Source: CAUZIZ01 sp965218775
Lineage (GTDB): Bacteria > Acidobacteriota > UBA6911 > RPQK01 > JAJDTT01
DNA length: 64,000 nt
Direction of reading: 5' to 3'
NCBI GenBank assembly: GCA_965218775.1
Contig: CBDCLS010000003.1
Coordinates: 310,001 to 374,000 of the forward strand
Made by a program: the position numbers and the translations under genes. The notes under the pieces were generated by a model. That model was given only the letters and a program-made list of their open reading frames with translations. It was not told the DNA's origin and did not search any database. This document shows positions 43,890 to 53,435 of this stretch, one piece after another (position 1 is the stretch's first letter; every line of letters starts with the position of its first letter).

Positions 43890-44045
43890 ATGAAGAAGCT
43901 GGAAGGAAATGTCGCCGTCATTACGGGAGGAAACAGCGGCATCGGCCTCGCAATTGCCCGGGAGTTCGTGCGCCAAGGGGCAAAGGTCGCCATATTCGGT
44001 CGCAATCCTTCCACGTTGTCCGAGGCAGCTCAGTCGCTTGGTGAC
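43890..44045 (+). pseudogene. SDR oxidoreductase, N-terminal fragment
   Basis: The frame starts MKKLEGNVAVITGGNSGIGL and AIAREFVRQGAKVAIFGRN, a standard SDR start with the TGGNSGIG cofactor loop. Homology stops near LSEAAQSLGDE (about 44045). The rest of the gene (NNAG, Ser/Tyr/Lys) is missing. The cut marks the right edge of the catabolic island. Confidence 0.82.
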
Positions 44046-44589
44046 GAATGTTATCGCACGAAGTCCGGGAATCGGTTGACCGGTTCGCGAAGCTGCAAGA
44101 GTGCTTTGGGACCTTGTTCTGAGACCCGTTTGGACCAGGACGCGACCGTTGCCGATGAAACCCTGGCTGATACTCGAAGGGTGCGCCGTAACAATCATCA
44201 CAATAGGAAACCGGGGGCAGGAGTATTCGATAGATGAAACGTACTGCATGCCCGCGGAGCCTAGCTGGAAGCAAGAAAAGCGATCGTCTGAATAAATGGA
44301 CAGCGCGACCGACAGAAGTAGCCCCTCTATGGACAGCCTGTTACCAGCCTCTCCGCTCCAGCCCCTCCTCAGCCTCTTGGGTCCAATCCTGGTTGAAGTA
44401 CCCGACCCTTACTCAATAGAATTGGAGACAAGGGCTGGGGTTGGTTCTTGCATCGACAGTGTCTGGGATTGTGACATTCCTTCCAACGCTGCCAATCCTG
44501 GCCCCGTTGCCCCCTTCTTACACCTTTCAGACATGATAAGATTGTGAGTTCAGGGCTGGGGTTGGTGCTTCGGCATGGCTCGGACCTAC
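44046..44589. other. Gene-free stretch
   Basis: No recognisable gene is seen. AGGGCTGGGGTTGGT occurs twice in direct orientation (near 44431 and 44551). Short open frames exist but show no family features. Confidence 0.4.
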
Positions 44590-44764
44590 GGTGGGACCGG
44601 TAACCAATAGCATCCCATAAGGCTTCTCAATGGCCTGCTCCAGTCGTTTCCAAGATTCCGGCTCAAGCCCCAACAAACTGAGGTCTACAGGAAGCCTCTC
44701 ACGGTCCAAAATACGCACAGCGACTTTCTCTCCGAACAGAGTGGGCAGCGACGAGACGCGACAA
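44590..44764 (-). pseudogene. PilB/GspE-type secretion ATPase fragment
   Basis: The minus strand reads VSSLPTLFGEKVAVRILDRE, RLPVDLSLLGLEPESWKRLE and KPYGMLLVTGPT. This is the segment just before the Walker A motif of type II secretion/type IV pilus ATPases; the frame diverges exactly where GSGKTTT is expected. Both sides of the gene are missing. Confidence 0.75.
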
Positions 44765-45410
44765 TTAACCCGATTCTAACGAGTCGGTCGGACGAACCGC
44801 CTCTTACTTCCAACTAAAGACGGGACACTCTCAAGAAAAATATTTGGTAACCCTATGGCCTGCTGGTAACCCTATGGCCAGAACTGTCAGGACTAACAGT
44901 AAGGGGAATAAGGGGAAGAAAAAAGAGAAGAAAAGATGTGGAGCTAACATCCGTGGATCCAATGGTAAGATCGTCGGTGCATCCCGCCATTACTGCGTTG
45001 GCGGCCACGTGGCGGGCCCTGATCACTCGCTCCCGCTCCACGACCCGACCGATCTCCTCATCTGGCGGGTGCCCCCATTGATCCAGCATTCTTGTCAACC
45101 CCTACAAACCCTATGGGGCATAAATAATCTTATCGGCAACCAACTCAGTAAAGCCAGGTCTCTATGGTAAAGAAACGGTGAATATAAGGTGATCAGTCTG
45201 TTTCAATCTTATATGTTAGCTTCAAAGCGAATTGGGGCCATTCTCCCTACCATACGGCAGGTAAAGTCCACTCCGTCGGCACCAGCCGCTTGAGTTCTTC
45301 GAACCACAGCTTCTAGGCCTTAGCGTGTGGTCATTTCCCCAGCCCCGTCGATGCCTCCGATGCGACCGATAACGATGACGATACGCATGCCGCCCGTCAC
45401 TCTGCTCGGG
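44765..45410. other. Gene-free stretch with possible UGSC-like relic and repeat copy A
   Basis: GGTAACCCTATGGCC is tandemly repeated near 44847-44878. On the minus strand around 44985-45098, MLDQWGHPPDEEIGRVV then ARHVAANAVMAGC loosely resembles the region before the NAVMAGC motif of UGSC-like hypothetical proteins; this is weak. Copy A of the dispersed repeat lies at 45206-45258. Confidence 0.3.
45206..45258 (+). repeat. Dispersed repeat, copy A
   Basis: TCTTATATGTTAGC, then AATTGGGGCCATTCT and CTACCATACGGCAGG. It is the most diverged copy together with D; compare 47829-47912, 61663-61745 and 63234-63286. Confidence 0.5.
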
Positions 45411-47419
45411 TCAGGTGCGCGCGGAGAGATCCTCGAAGCGCTTGCGAAAGCGCCGGAACTGAACGCGCTTGTCGAAGGCCTCGCACATGAGCGAGCGTGC
45501 CGCGCCCGCCATGCGATCGTACGTCTCGCGATCCGACCACATGCGGACGACGGCGGCCGCGAGCTGAGCGGGGTCACCCGGATCCACCAGGAAGCCGGTC
45601 TGACCGTGCTTCACGACCTCCGGCGTGCCCGCCAATCGCGTCGACACGACGGGAACGCCCATCGCCATCGCCTCCAGCAGTACGTTCGGAAGCCCCTCCT
45701 TCCGGAGGCTGGAGAGCACGAGCACGTCCAGCAGCTGAAACACGTACTCCGGGGCGTCGGTGAAGGGGAAGAACGTTACGTGGGCGGAGAGGCCCATCTC
45801 CTCCACCTTGCCCTTCAACATGGCCTCGTCCGGTCCGTCTCCCACCATCAGGAGCTGCACACTGGGGAGCTCGGTGCGGATGCGAGCGATCGCCTCCAGA
45901 AGCACGGTCTGTCCCTTGCGCTCTTCGAAGGAGCCGAGGCAGCCGAGTAGCGGCCCCGGCGAGATCACGCGGTAGCGGCGAAGCGCTTTCTCCGTGCGCG
46001 ACTCGTCCGGCTGGAAGCGCACGACGTCGGTGCCCTGGTAGATCAGCGATGCATTCCCTTCGGGCACCCCGTACTGCCCGGCGAGGTACTCGTAGGTGAA
46101 ACCGGTGATCGCGATCACGTGGTAGCGGATGTCCTCTTCGGGAACGTAGAAGCGGCGCTCGTACTCGGGGACGATGGTCCCGGTCTTGGGAATGAGCATC
46201 GTCTCGAGCCCGCCGCGCTCGATGCAGGACGCGGCGAAGACGGAGCAGTGGAAGCCGTCGCGCGGGGGGTGGACGGTGCACACCGCCACATCGGCGCCGG
46301 CGAGCGCGTCGGTCCAGATGCCGCGCGCCTGGTCGTTCATGGTGACGACGTCGCGGTAGTCGTACGTCACGACGCGCGCCTTCGTCTCCCGGGCTCCTCG
46401 AGCCCGCACACGACCGGCGACTGGTCGTCCATCCACACGGAGACGCCGGCGCGGAACTCCTCCACAGGGCGGACTCGGGATTCTTCCTCCCCGCCTCCCA
46501 GGATCCGCGCGAGCTGTCGCCTGCACTCCGCCCGTCGGCGCGGCGCCGACGGCTCGAAGTACGAGTCCTCGACGAACGTCCCAAGCTCCAGGACCCGCGT
46601 CGCGTCGAACCCACACTCGTTCACCAGCGTCTTGGCCTGGTGCGAGTTGATCACCAGCTGCATCCACCGGGGGCCGTTCCAGGGACAGAGCCGCTGCAGT
46701 AGCCGAAAGAAGCTCTGGTTGCGGTGGTTGCGGAAGAAGTGGTCTCGCGGCCCCGGCGGCGGCTCCCCCGACCGCTCGCGCTCGTCCGCCGGCATTCCCG
46801 ACTCCCAGTAGAAGTCGTGGTTCGAGTTCACGACCGCCGCGCCGGTGAGCTCCGTGGCCAGCACGATACCGAGAGCAAAGCCCGGATTCCCCGGGTTCGA
46901 GTTCACATTCACCGGGACGATCCAATCGATCTTCTGGTCCACAAGATAGCGGACGAGAAGATCCGCGTGCGCCATCGCCTGCCGCCAGATCTCGGCGGCG
47001 ACCGCGTTCGAGTGCTCGCTGCCCTCCGGCAGATCCGCGTGGAAGAGCGCGTCGAACCACCTGCCCGACTTCCACTTCTTCCATCCGTTGGCCCCCGGCA
47101 GCGTTTGGCGGCGCCACCGGGACGCCAGCACGTAGTCGACCGATGGCGTGAAGTCGCCCCCGATGCAATGAATCGTGGGGCGGCGCCCTCCCCGCTCGAA
47201 GTGGCCCTCCAGGGCGGACGCGTACTTCGCGATCTCCAGCGACACACCGTCGACGCCGTACTCGAACGTGACGAAACCGATCGAGTCGCAATGCTCGGAG
47301 AGATCGGGGAGCGGACGCGTGGTAGTTCCCACCAAGCCATCGAGGTGTCGGTGGATGTCCTTCCACGAGTCAACCGGGGACCGGCCGAGACGCTCGAGGG
47401 CCTTCGTGCTGGATTCCAT
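45411..47419 (-). pseudogene. Glycosyltransferase (GT4 type) with one frameshift
   Basis: The N-terminal half (ATG at 47419) reads to about 46390 in one frame, and the C-terminal half continues in the frame one base earlier. Restoring one G in the CCCGGG run at about 46388 joins VVCGLEEPG to ETKARVVTYDYRD. The C-terminal half has the GT-B donor site features GCLGSFEERKGQTVLLEAIA, LLMVGDGPDEAML, SSLRKEGLPNVLLEAMAMG and VSTRLAGTPEV. The gene is visibly more GC-rich than its neighbours. It may be a true frameshift or a single-base sequence error; about 670 residues if repaired. Confidence 0.75.
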
Positions 47420-47443
47420 CAAGAGTGTCCGGTTCAAAACGGC

Positions 47444-47553
47444 TCTTTCGCAGGGTGTTGAAAGAACAAGGCCAACCTCCGTGGCAACTCATCACTGACA
47501 AGCTCAAGACCTACCCAGCGCCACATCGCGAAGTGTTCCCCTCAGTTGAGCAA
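47444..47553 (+). pseudogene. IS6-family transposase fragment
   Basis: The plus strand reads LFRRVLKEQGQPPWQLITDK and LKTYPAPHREVFPSVEQ, a piece of the DDE domain around the second catalytic Asp (TDK) of IS6-type transposases. About 37 codons remain; no IS ends are seen. Confidence 0.7.
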
Positions 47554-47776
47554 GAAACCGTAAATGGAGGCGATATTGGGATGATTCAGCGAAGCCAACA
47601 CCTGGGCTTCACGGGAGAAGCGGGCCAAGCGTTCCCCATCGGCGGTAAAGGCTTCAGGCAAAACTTTCAGAGCCACATCGTGGTTGAGCTTGGTATCCGT
47701 GGCCCGATACACCTCTCCCATCCCGCCTTCGCCTAGCTTGCCCTGATCCTGTAATGGGAGATGGTTTGCCCTATCA
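47554..47776 (-). pseudogene. PknB-type Ser/Thr kinase, N-terminal fragment with frameshift
   Basis: The minus strand reads LIGQTISHYRI, a frameshift, then GKLGEGGMGEVYRATDTKL (glycine loop), DVALKVLPEAFTADGERL (catalytic Lys) and NHPNIASIYGF. This N-terminal style is typical of the many acidobacterial kinases. The start codon has decayed to TTG. The rest was lost at the junction with the IS6 fragment. Confidence 0.75.
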
Positions 47777-47828
47777 ACGGGTCCTCCAAAGAAAAAGGGG
47801 GACTTATCTATCGAATACTAGACCGCTG

Positions 47829-47912
47829 GATCTGGAAGGGCAATCTCAGAGGATGGCGTATATATTAATCCGATGAACAGATGGGGCCATTCTTAGCCAC
47901 CATACGCTGGGT
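47829..47912 (+). repeat. Dispersed repeat, copy B
   Basis: CTGGAAGGGCAATCTCAG, then TATATATTAATCCGATGAAC, AGATGGGGCCATTCTTAGCC and ACCATACG. It is nearly identical to copy C over about 80 bp. Confidence 0.8.
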
Positions 47913-48017
47913 GAAATCACTCCCCAGACAGTGCTTTGCGTCTGAGTTCTCCCTGTCCGTTCGGTCGTCGTGGTACGTGTCTCTGACGAAAAGCTTCTGC
48001 TAGACTCTTTCGAGACA

Positions 48018-48284
48018 ATGACTCACGCAGAAGAGATCGGGAGAGGAAGAGTTTGGTTCCTGCGCCTTCTATATGAGCTAAGTGGGGAAGAGGGGGACAA
48101 AGCCCTCAGCTCTGACAGGATCGGGGATGAGCTGGGCTTTGACAGAGAGCGGACCGCGGAGATCGTCCGAACTCTGGTGGAAGACGGTCTACTTCAACAC
48201 GACAATCTGGGAGAGGTCCGTCTTACGCGGATGGGAAAGGATGAAGCAAAGAAAGCCCAGCAGACCTTCCCAGAGGAAACTTGA
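48018..48284 (+). CDS. Small winged-helix-like protein
   Basis: 88 residues from the ATG at 48018 (a GTG at 47970 is also possible). The helix pattern WFLRLLYELSG...SSDRIGDELGFDRERTAEIVRTL then LVEDGLLQ and VRLTRMGKDEA is that of a single winged helix (MarR/PadR-like DNA-binding unit without dimer domain). It is probably a small regulator. It is convergent with the next gene, with 3 bp between stops. Confidence 0.6.
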   Translation: MTHAEEIGRGRVWFLRLLYELSGEEGDKALSSDRIGDELGFDRERTAEIVRTLVEDGLLQHDNLGEVRLTRMGKDEAKKAQQTFPEET

Positions 48285-48287
48285 GGC

Positions 48288-48554
48288 TTACAGGTCCTCA
48301 AGATCAACGACCTTTCCTCCTCGCCGAATCTCCGGCAGCGTCGTCCTCGCCGGTGATCCCTCTAGATCCATCTTGCACAAGTCCCGCTTGAGCTGAAACA
48401 GGGCACGCTCCGCTTTGGCAGCGGCTTTGACGGCGGGCGTCTTGGCTGAATATCGGCCGCGTAACTTCGATACCACTGTCGAGACCACATTGTGCGCCTT
48501 GGTCAGTTCATCCAGTAGCTCTTCTCTCTCGGATCCAGTCAGGGGGTTTCTCAT
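48288..48554 (-). CDS. Hypothetical helical protein
   Basis: 88 residues from the ATG at 48554, supported by GAGGA 12 nt upstream; the frame stays open to 48755 but the upstream part is not protein-like. Sequence ELLDELTKAHNVVSTVVSKL and AVKAAAKAERALFQLKRDLC suggests two long helices, possibly coiled coil. No family recognised. Confidence 0.5.
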   Translation of the reverse strand: MRNPLTGSEREELLDELTKAHNVVSTVVSKLRGRYSAKTPAVKAAAKAERALFQLKRDLCKMDLEGSPARTTLPEIRRGGKVVDLEDL

Positions 48555-48760
48555 CGCTAAGCCGGTCCTCAAATTCCTAGCCAAGGATATTCGAAACTTC
48601 CACTCCATCGGCCGAGTGATTGTGATGTTGTTCCATAGCAAGACGCATGGGTTGGTCTCATCTTGCGTTTTCTGAGGCATCAACAGATCTATCAGAATGA
48701 TGGATTGGAGCAACCTGCCACGGGCAGCAGCCGGTATCTGAGGATTGCGAGGCAAGCATC

Positions 48761-48764
48761 CTAA
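48761..48764. repeat. IS1380 target duplication CTAA, left copy
   Basis: CTAA precedes CCCGGATTTCTCA here and follows its inverse at 55053-55056. Confidence 0.75.
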
Positions 48765-48806
48765 CCCGGATTTCTCATAGTGAAAGCAGAAAGGCTGATT
48801 TTAGTC

Positions 48807-50145
48807 GGTTAAGCAACCGTTTTTCTGTAATTTTCTTTAGGGCCTGTAGGGAAGAATTGCTCCACTTGTGTTTTCCAGCCGGCCAGGTTCAGGTATTGCC
48901 GGCCGGTTAACCACTCCTCGTGTATCTCTGCAAGCACAGCCGAGATGAGCCGCAGCGCCGACGCTTCGTGGGGAAAGATTCCCACCACCCGGGTTCGTCT
49001 CCGGATCTCCCGGTGCAGTCTCTCCAGTCCGTTGATGGTTCGGATCCTTCGCCACCAGCTCCTCGGAAAATCAAACACTGTCAGCCCTTCATCCACGTTC
49101 TCTTCCAGCCAGCTCACGAACTCCGGTGCAATCTTTTCGAACTTCTTGACGACTTTACCCTTGAGCTCCTCGGCATCTTCTCGAGACGGGGCATCGAAAA
49201 TGTCCCGCATGGCCTGGGCGATGCGGGGCTTGTCCTCTTTGCGGCGAGCATATTGTTGGGCGTTTTTACTCAGGTGAAACTGACAACGGTTCCAGGGCAC
49301 CGACGGATAAACTGCCCGCCTGGCCGCCTTCAGTCCTTCGTGATCGTCACTGACAAACAGCTCGACCCCTCTCAGTCCACGCTTGTGCAGATCTCCCAGA
49401 AACCCTCGCCAATGCACCTCCGCTTCACTGATCCTGGTGCTCAGACCCAACACCTCCCGCGTTCCGAAACGATTGACTCCTATGGCTTTCAGGATGGCCA
49501 CGTCCTGCACCCTGCCGCCTCTTCGAACCTTCTCGTAGTGGGCATCCAGATACACGATCGGATACTCTCCCAGCTCCCGGCTTCGAAACTCTTCCAGCTC
49601 TTCGTCCAGCATCCCGGCCACTCTCGAGACCTGGGTGGCCGAGATCTCCAACCCACACAGCTGCTCCGTGATCTCGGTGACTTTCCTCGTCGAGACTCCC
49701 ATCACATACATCTCGGCAATGGCCAGCTTCAGGGCCTTCTCCGAACGGCAACCCCTCTCCAGCGACTTGGGATAAAACCTCAACCCACGCACCTGTGGAA
49801 TCTCCAAGTGCAGCTCTCCCACTCGAGTCTGAATCCGCTTGCCTTTGAATCCGTTTCGATAGCCTCGCCGACTGGCTGTTCTCTCGTACGCTTCCGCTCC
49901 CAGAAACTCGCTTCTTTCCAACTGCATGGCCACGTTGAACAGCTTCTCCAGGATTCCTCGAAAGGCTTCTGTTCCTTCCTCGATCAACTCCGCCAGGATC
50001 TCCCGTGGTACTCTCTTTTCCAGGTCTGGGTTCATTTGATTCTCCTTGCCAGATAGACGTTTCTGTTTTTGGAGAATCCTGTCCCAGACCTCTGTCTTTC
50101 CGACCCAGGCCTGACCAGAATTTACAGAAAAGAAGTTACGCTACT
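48807..50145 (-). mobile_element. IS256-family element, copy 2 (1,339 bp)
   Basis: Same ends and length as 12556-13894, flanked by TTTTAGTC (48799-48806 and 50146-50153). It lies between the 3' end of the IS1380 transposase and the left end of that IS. Confidence 0.92.
48809..50035 (-). CDS. IS256-family transposase, copy 2
   Basis: 408 residues, identical in product to 12558-13784, with the same DDE and CQFHLSKNA motifs. The identity of the two copies indicates recent transposition. Confidence 0.93.
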   Translation of the reverse strand: MNPDLEKRVPREILAELIEEGTEAFRGILEKLFNVAMQLERSEFLGAEAYERTASRRGYRNGFKGKRIQTRVGELHLEIPQVRGLRFYPKSLERGCRSEKALKLAIAEMYVMGVSTRKVTEITEQLCGLEISATQVSRVAGMLDEELEEFRSRELGEYPIVYLDAHYEKVRRGGRVQDVAILKAIGVNRFGTREVLGLSTRISEAEVHWRGFLGDLHKRGLRGVELFVSDDHEGLKAARRAVYPSVPWNRCQFHLSKNAQQYARRKEDKPRIAQAMRDIFDAPSREDAEELKGKVVKKFEKIAPEFVSWLEENVDEGLTVFDFPRSWWRRIRTINGLERLHREIRRRTRVVGIFPHEASALRLISAVLAEIHEEWLTGRQYLNLAGWKTQVEQFFPTGPKENYRKTVA

Positions 50146-51572
50146 TTTTAGTCGATTTTTCGACTCTGGTTTGAGCCGAAGTCTCAGTTGAGGGCACTGT
50201 AGAGTGCGAGAGCTTGGTGACACCTATGTTGAAGGCGGAAAACCGGTTTTTCAGACACACCTCAGCCGCCTCAGTTGCAGATGGTTGGGATTTCCGGTTT
50301 GCCTCCGCTCAGCCGAGCTGTTGAAGCTGGGCCAAGGTTTGGGCGTAGAGTGTTTGGTAAGGATAACCCTCGCTCAGCGACAAGCTCACCCCTCGGACAC
50401 TGACCCGAATCTGGCCTCCTATCTTCAACAGTTTGAGGCGAATCGTCTGGCATTGCGCCTTCGCCCACTGGGTCCCCTTCAAAGCGACACACCTGAGCGT
50501 GTGCAGCAGATTGTAAGCCACCGAGGAAAACCACAGGCGCAGCTGATTGCTCTTCATGCGGTGCGTCGAGGTCCGATCGGCAAACAGCTCTAGCTGCTGC
50601 TCCTTAATCCGATTCTCCGCTTCCCCTCGCGCGCAGTACAGCTCCTCGTACAGCTTTTGGGCGGGCCACCGCTTCGCTCCCAGCGAGGTGACGACAAAGC
50701 GGGGATTGGATCCCTTACCCGTGTACTCGGCCTTGCCCACCACTCGCCGCTCTTGACTCCAGCTTTTGCGCGTCTGGTAACGAAAGTCCTTGTAGACTCG
50801 GGCGCTGCTGCCGTTGGCTTGTTGCAGTGCCTGGGCCTGTTCCAACTCGGACTCCAGGGCCCCCTCTAAGCGCTGATTGCGGGCCAGACCGAAGACGTAA
50901 TCCACTCGATGCTCCTCACACCATTTCATCAACGCCTCGCGGGCAAAGCTGCTGTCCGCCCGCAGAGTAATGCAGACCTTCGGCCACTTCGCCCGCAGTT
51001 GTCCCACCATCCGCTCCATCTCCTGGACCGCTCCTTCGGAGCCATCCAGGTTCGACACCCGCAGCTTGGCCCCCAGCACATACCCCTCGCAAAACACATA
51101 CAGCGGCAGGTAGCAGTAACACCGGTAGTAGCCATGGTAGAAACGACCCTCCTGTTCTCCGTGCAGCGGATCATCCGTCGCATCCAGGTCCAAGACCAAC
51201 TCCTTCGGTTTCCCGCCTCGCACCCGAATGAACTGCTCCACCAAAAACGCTTCGACCGCGGCTTCATCCACCGGCGTCTTGCGATATTTATCCTGCGTCA
51301 CCGAGGACAACTCCAAACGATTGAGGGTGCTCTTGCCCGCACACGCCTTGCCTCGATCCGCTTCCGCTCGCCGATCCCTCCCCAAGGGATCTTCCTTGCC
51401 GACCAACACCGCCATCAGCGGATCTGCCCGGAGCTCCTCATGATCGTTGACATCCTCATAGCCTAGGGCCAGTCCGTAAATCCGCTGCCCCACCAGTTCC
51501 TCCACACTGAACTCGGTGAAGCGAGGATCGCGCCGGTCCCCAAAGCAGGCGGCCAAGCCGCTAATGAACCGA

Positions 51573-53333
51573 GGGTGTCGTAAAAGACCCGTTTCAAATC
51601 AGTACTAAGAATCCTCCCAGGCTAGCAAAGAAGAGTCGGAGTAGGCTGCGAAAATAGGGGGGATGGAGCAAGCAATTAAACGACCGGTGGTCAAGATCGA
51701 TTCGAGCGGCCAATGGGGGCTCTTTCGAGGGATGAATGAGAAGGAAGGCCAGGGGAAGCGCCGGAAAAGGAAGCGGCCCGGGGCGAAACAATTCGAAGAT
51801 CCCTCCCCGCGGGGGATCTTGATCGGCGATGAGAGTCTTGCAGAGTTTCTGGTGAAGATGTCGCAGACGTGGGTCTTTGTGGCTCGGGAGGTGATCCGGA
51901 GTTTGTCGTGGGAGGCCTTTGAAGCGAAGTACCGAGGGGGAGGGAGACGGCCGTACCATCCGGCAGCGCTGGTGGGATTGATTCTGTTCGGGATTCTGGA
52001 GGGCAAGGGATCGCTGCGTCAGCTGGAAACCCTGGCCCGGGTGGATACCCGTTGCTGGTGGTTCACGGGGGGGATCACGCCGGATCACTCGGTCATCGGC
52101 CGCTTTATCAATGAACACGGGGAGAGGCTGAGGGAAGAGTTCTTTGTGGAGCTGACCCAGGAAGTGTTGAAAAGGACTGGGAAGGACAAGGACAAGGGGA
52201 AGAAGGAGGGCGTGAGTTTGGCGGCCGACGGCACGGTGGTACAGGCGGCGGCCTCGCGTTACCGACGGGTGAAGAAGGAGGCGGCCGAAGCGGCCGCGGC
52301 GGAAAAGCGTCGTCGGGCAGAAGCGGATCCGAAGAACGAGCAATTGGCGCGTCAGGCCAAGCAAGCGGAGGAAGTGGCGCAAGCGGTACGCGAGCGGGTG
52401 GCGGCGCGGCAGGCGCAACGCAAGAGCACGGAGCATACGGCCGTGAGTCCGAGTGAACCGGAGGCGGTGATCCAGCCCCTGAAGAACAAAGCGAAGGCCG
52501 CCAGCTACAAGGGGGTGGTCTTGGCCAACCAGGATCGCATTATAGTGGCCCAGGCGGTGGATCCCTCCTCGGAGACGGGGGTGCTGCAAGCGCTGTTGCA
52601 GCAAGGCAAGCGGGTGGGTGGAGCGATCCAACAACTGTTGATGGATGCGGGGTTTTTCTCGGGGCAAGCGCTGGAGACGGCCCTAGAAGAAGGGGTGGAG
52701 GATGTGCTTTGTCCTGAGGGATCGAGCCCCCGAGTGGGTTGGGAGAAGAAGTCGACGAAGTGCTTGGCTAAAGCGGCCTTTCGCTACGAGGAGTGGGAAG
52801 ATCGTTATCACTGTCCGGCGGGACAGAAACTGCACCCGGTCCAAAAGGGCAGCGATGGGGGCAAGCGGTATGTGCGCTACGGAGGAGCCCCCTGTGAGAG
52901 TTGCGGGTTGAGGAGCCAGTGCACCAGCAGTCGGAAAGGTCGAACGGTCAAACGCTATGAGGATGAGGAGATCAAGGATGCGGAGCGGGAAGTGATGCGC
53001 CAGCCCCGGGCTCAAGAGGCCTATCGTCAGCGCAAACAGATGGTGGAGCCCGTCTTCAGCGAACTGAAAGGGATCCAAGGATTACATCGGTTCAAGCGGA
53101 GAGGGTTGAAGAATGTCGGTCTGGAGTTTGCCCTTCATGCCAGCGCCCACAACCTCCGACGGCTGATTGCCCTGACCCCGTCCGTCCTATTTAGCGCTTT
53201 TTGGAGGCTCCTACATGCGCCGATCGGCCTTTTCCAGCGTCTGCAGCGCCTCTCCTTGTGTTTTTCGGCATAGCCGCACGACAAAGTGTCGCCCCACTTA
53301 CTCCCGGTCGCCACGTGAACTTTTACGACACCC
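51573..53333 (+). mobile_element. IS1182-family element (1,761 bp) inside the IS1380 transposase
   Basis: The ends are GGGTGTCGTAAAAG (51573-51586) and CTTTTACGACACCC (53320-53333), a 14-bp perfect inverted repeat. Joining base 51572 to 53334 restores the IS1380 reading frame, so no target duplication of the usual length is present. Confidence 0.88.
51663..53273 (+). CDS. IS1182-family transposase
   Basis: 536 residues. The N-terminal domain has the family pattern RRPYHPAALVGLILFGILEG, and GGITPDHSVIGRFI and LAADGTVVQAAAS carry the first catalytic Asp. An Ala/Glu/Lys-rich coiled-coil insert spans residues ~195-265. LLMDAGFFSG carries the second Asp and YRQRKQMVEPVFSELKGIQG the Glu. A cysteine cluster (PCESCGLRSQC) precedes the C-terminal helices. 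The frame is intact and the element is probably active. Confidence 0.92.
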   Translation: MEQAIKRPVVKIDSSGQWGLFRGMNEKEGQGKRRKRKRPGAKQFEDPSPRGILIGDESLAEFLVKMSQTWVFVAREVIRSLSWEAFEAKYRGGGRRPYHPAALVGLILFGILEGKGSLRQLETLARVDTRCWWFTGGITPDHSVIGRFINEHGERLREEFFVELTQEVLKRTGKDKDKGKKEGVSLAADGTVVQAAASRYRRVKKEAAEAAAAEKRRRAEADPKNEQLARQAKQAEEVAQAVRERVAARQAQRKSTEHTAVSPSEPEAVIQPLKNKAKAASYKGVVLANQDRIIVAQAVDPSSETGVLQALLQQGKRVGGAIQQLLMDAGFFSGQALETALEEGVEDVLCPEGSSPRVGWEKKSTKCLAKAAFRYEEWEDRYHCPAGQKLHPVQKGSDGGKRYVRYGGAPCESCGLRSQCTSSRKGRTVKRYEDEEIKDAEREVMRQPRAQEAYRQRKQMVEPVFSELKGIQGLHRFKRRGLKNVGLEFALHASAHNLRRLIALTPSVLFSAFWRLLHAPIGLFQRLQRLSLCFSA

Positions 53334-53435
53334 TCGAACCCATAGCGGCTCTCCACCTCCCGTAACAGCAACCCCCCGGAGTCTGAGGTGATCTGCCCCC
53401 CATTGAATTCTGCCTCGACTCGGCGCCCTTCTAGC

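Noticed and set aside
44840..45170. 108-codon plus-strand frame with a Lys-rich start
   Set aside because: It consists of tandem repeat sequence, a KGKKKEKKR stretch from A/G-rich DNA and no family pattern; composition suggests non-coding.
45411..47366. 651-codon single-frame glycosyltransferase
   Set aside because: The upstream half of that frame is Arg/Gly/Ala-rich nonsense; the real N-terminal half lies in another frame and needs a one-base correction.
12556..50145. Composite transposon bounded by the two IS256 copies
   Set aside because: Each has its own 8-bp duplication (GGCGCTGT and TTTTAGTC).
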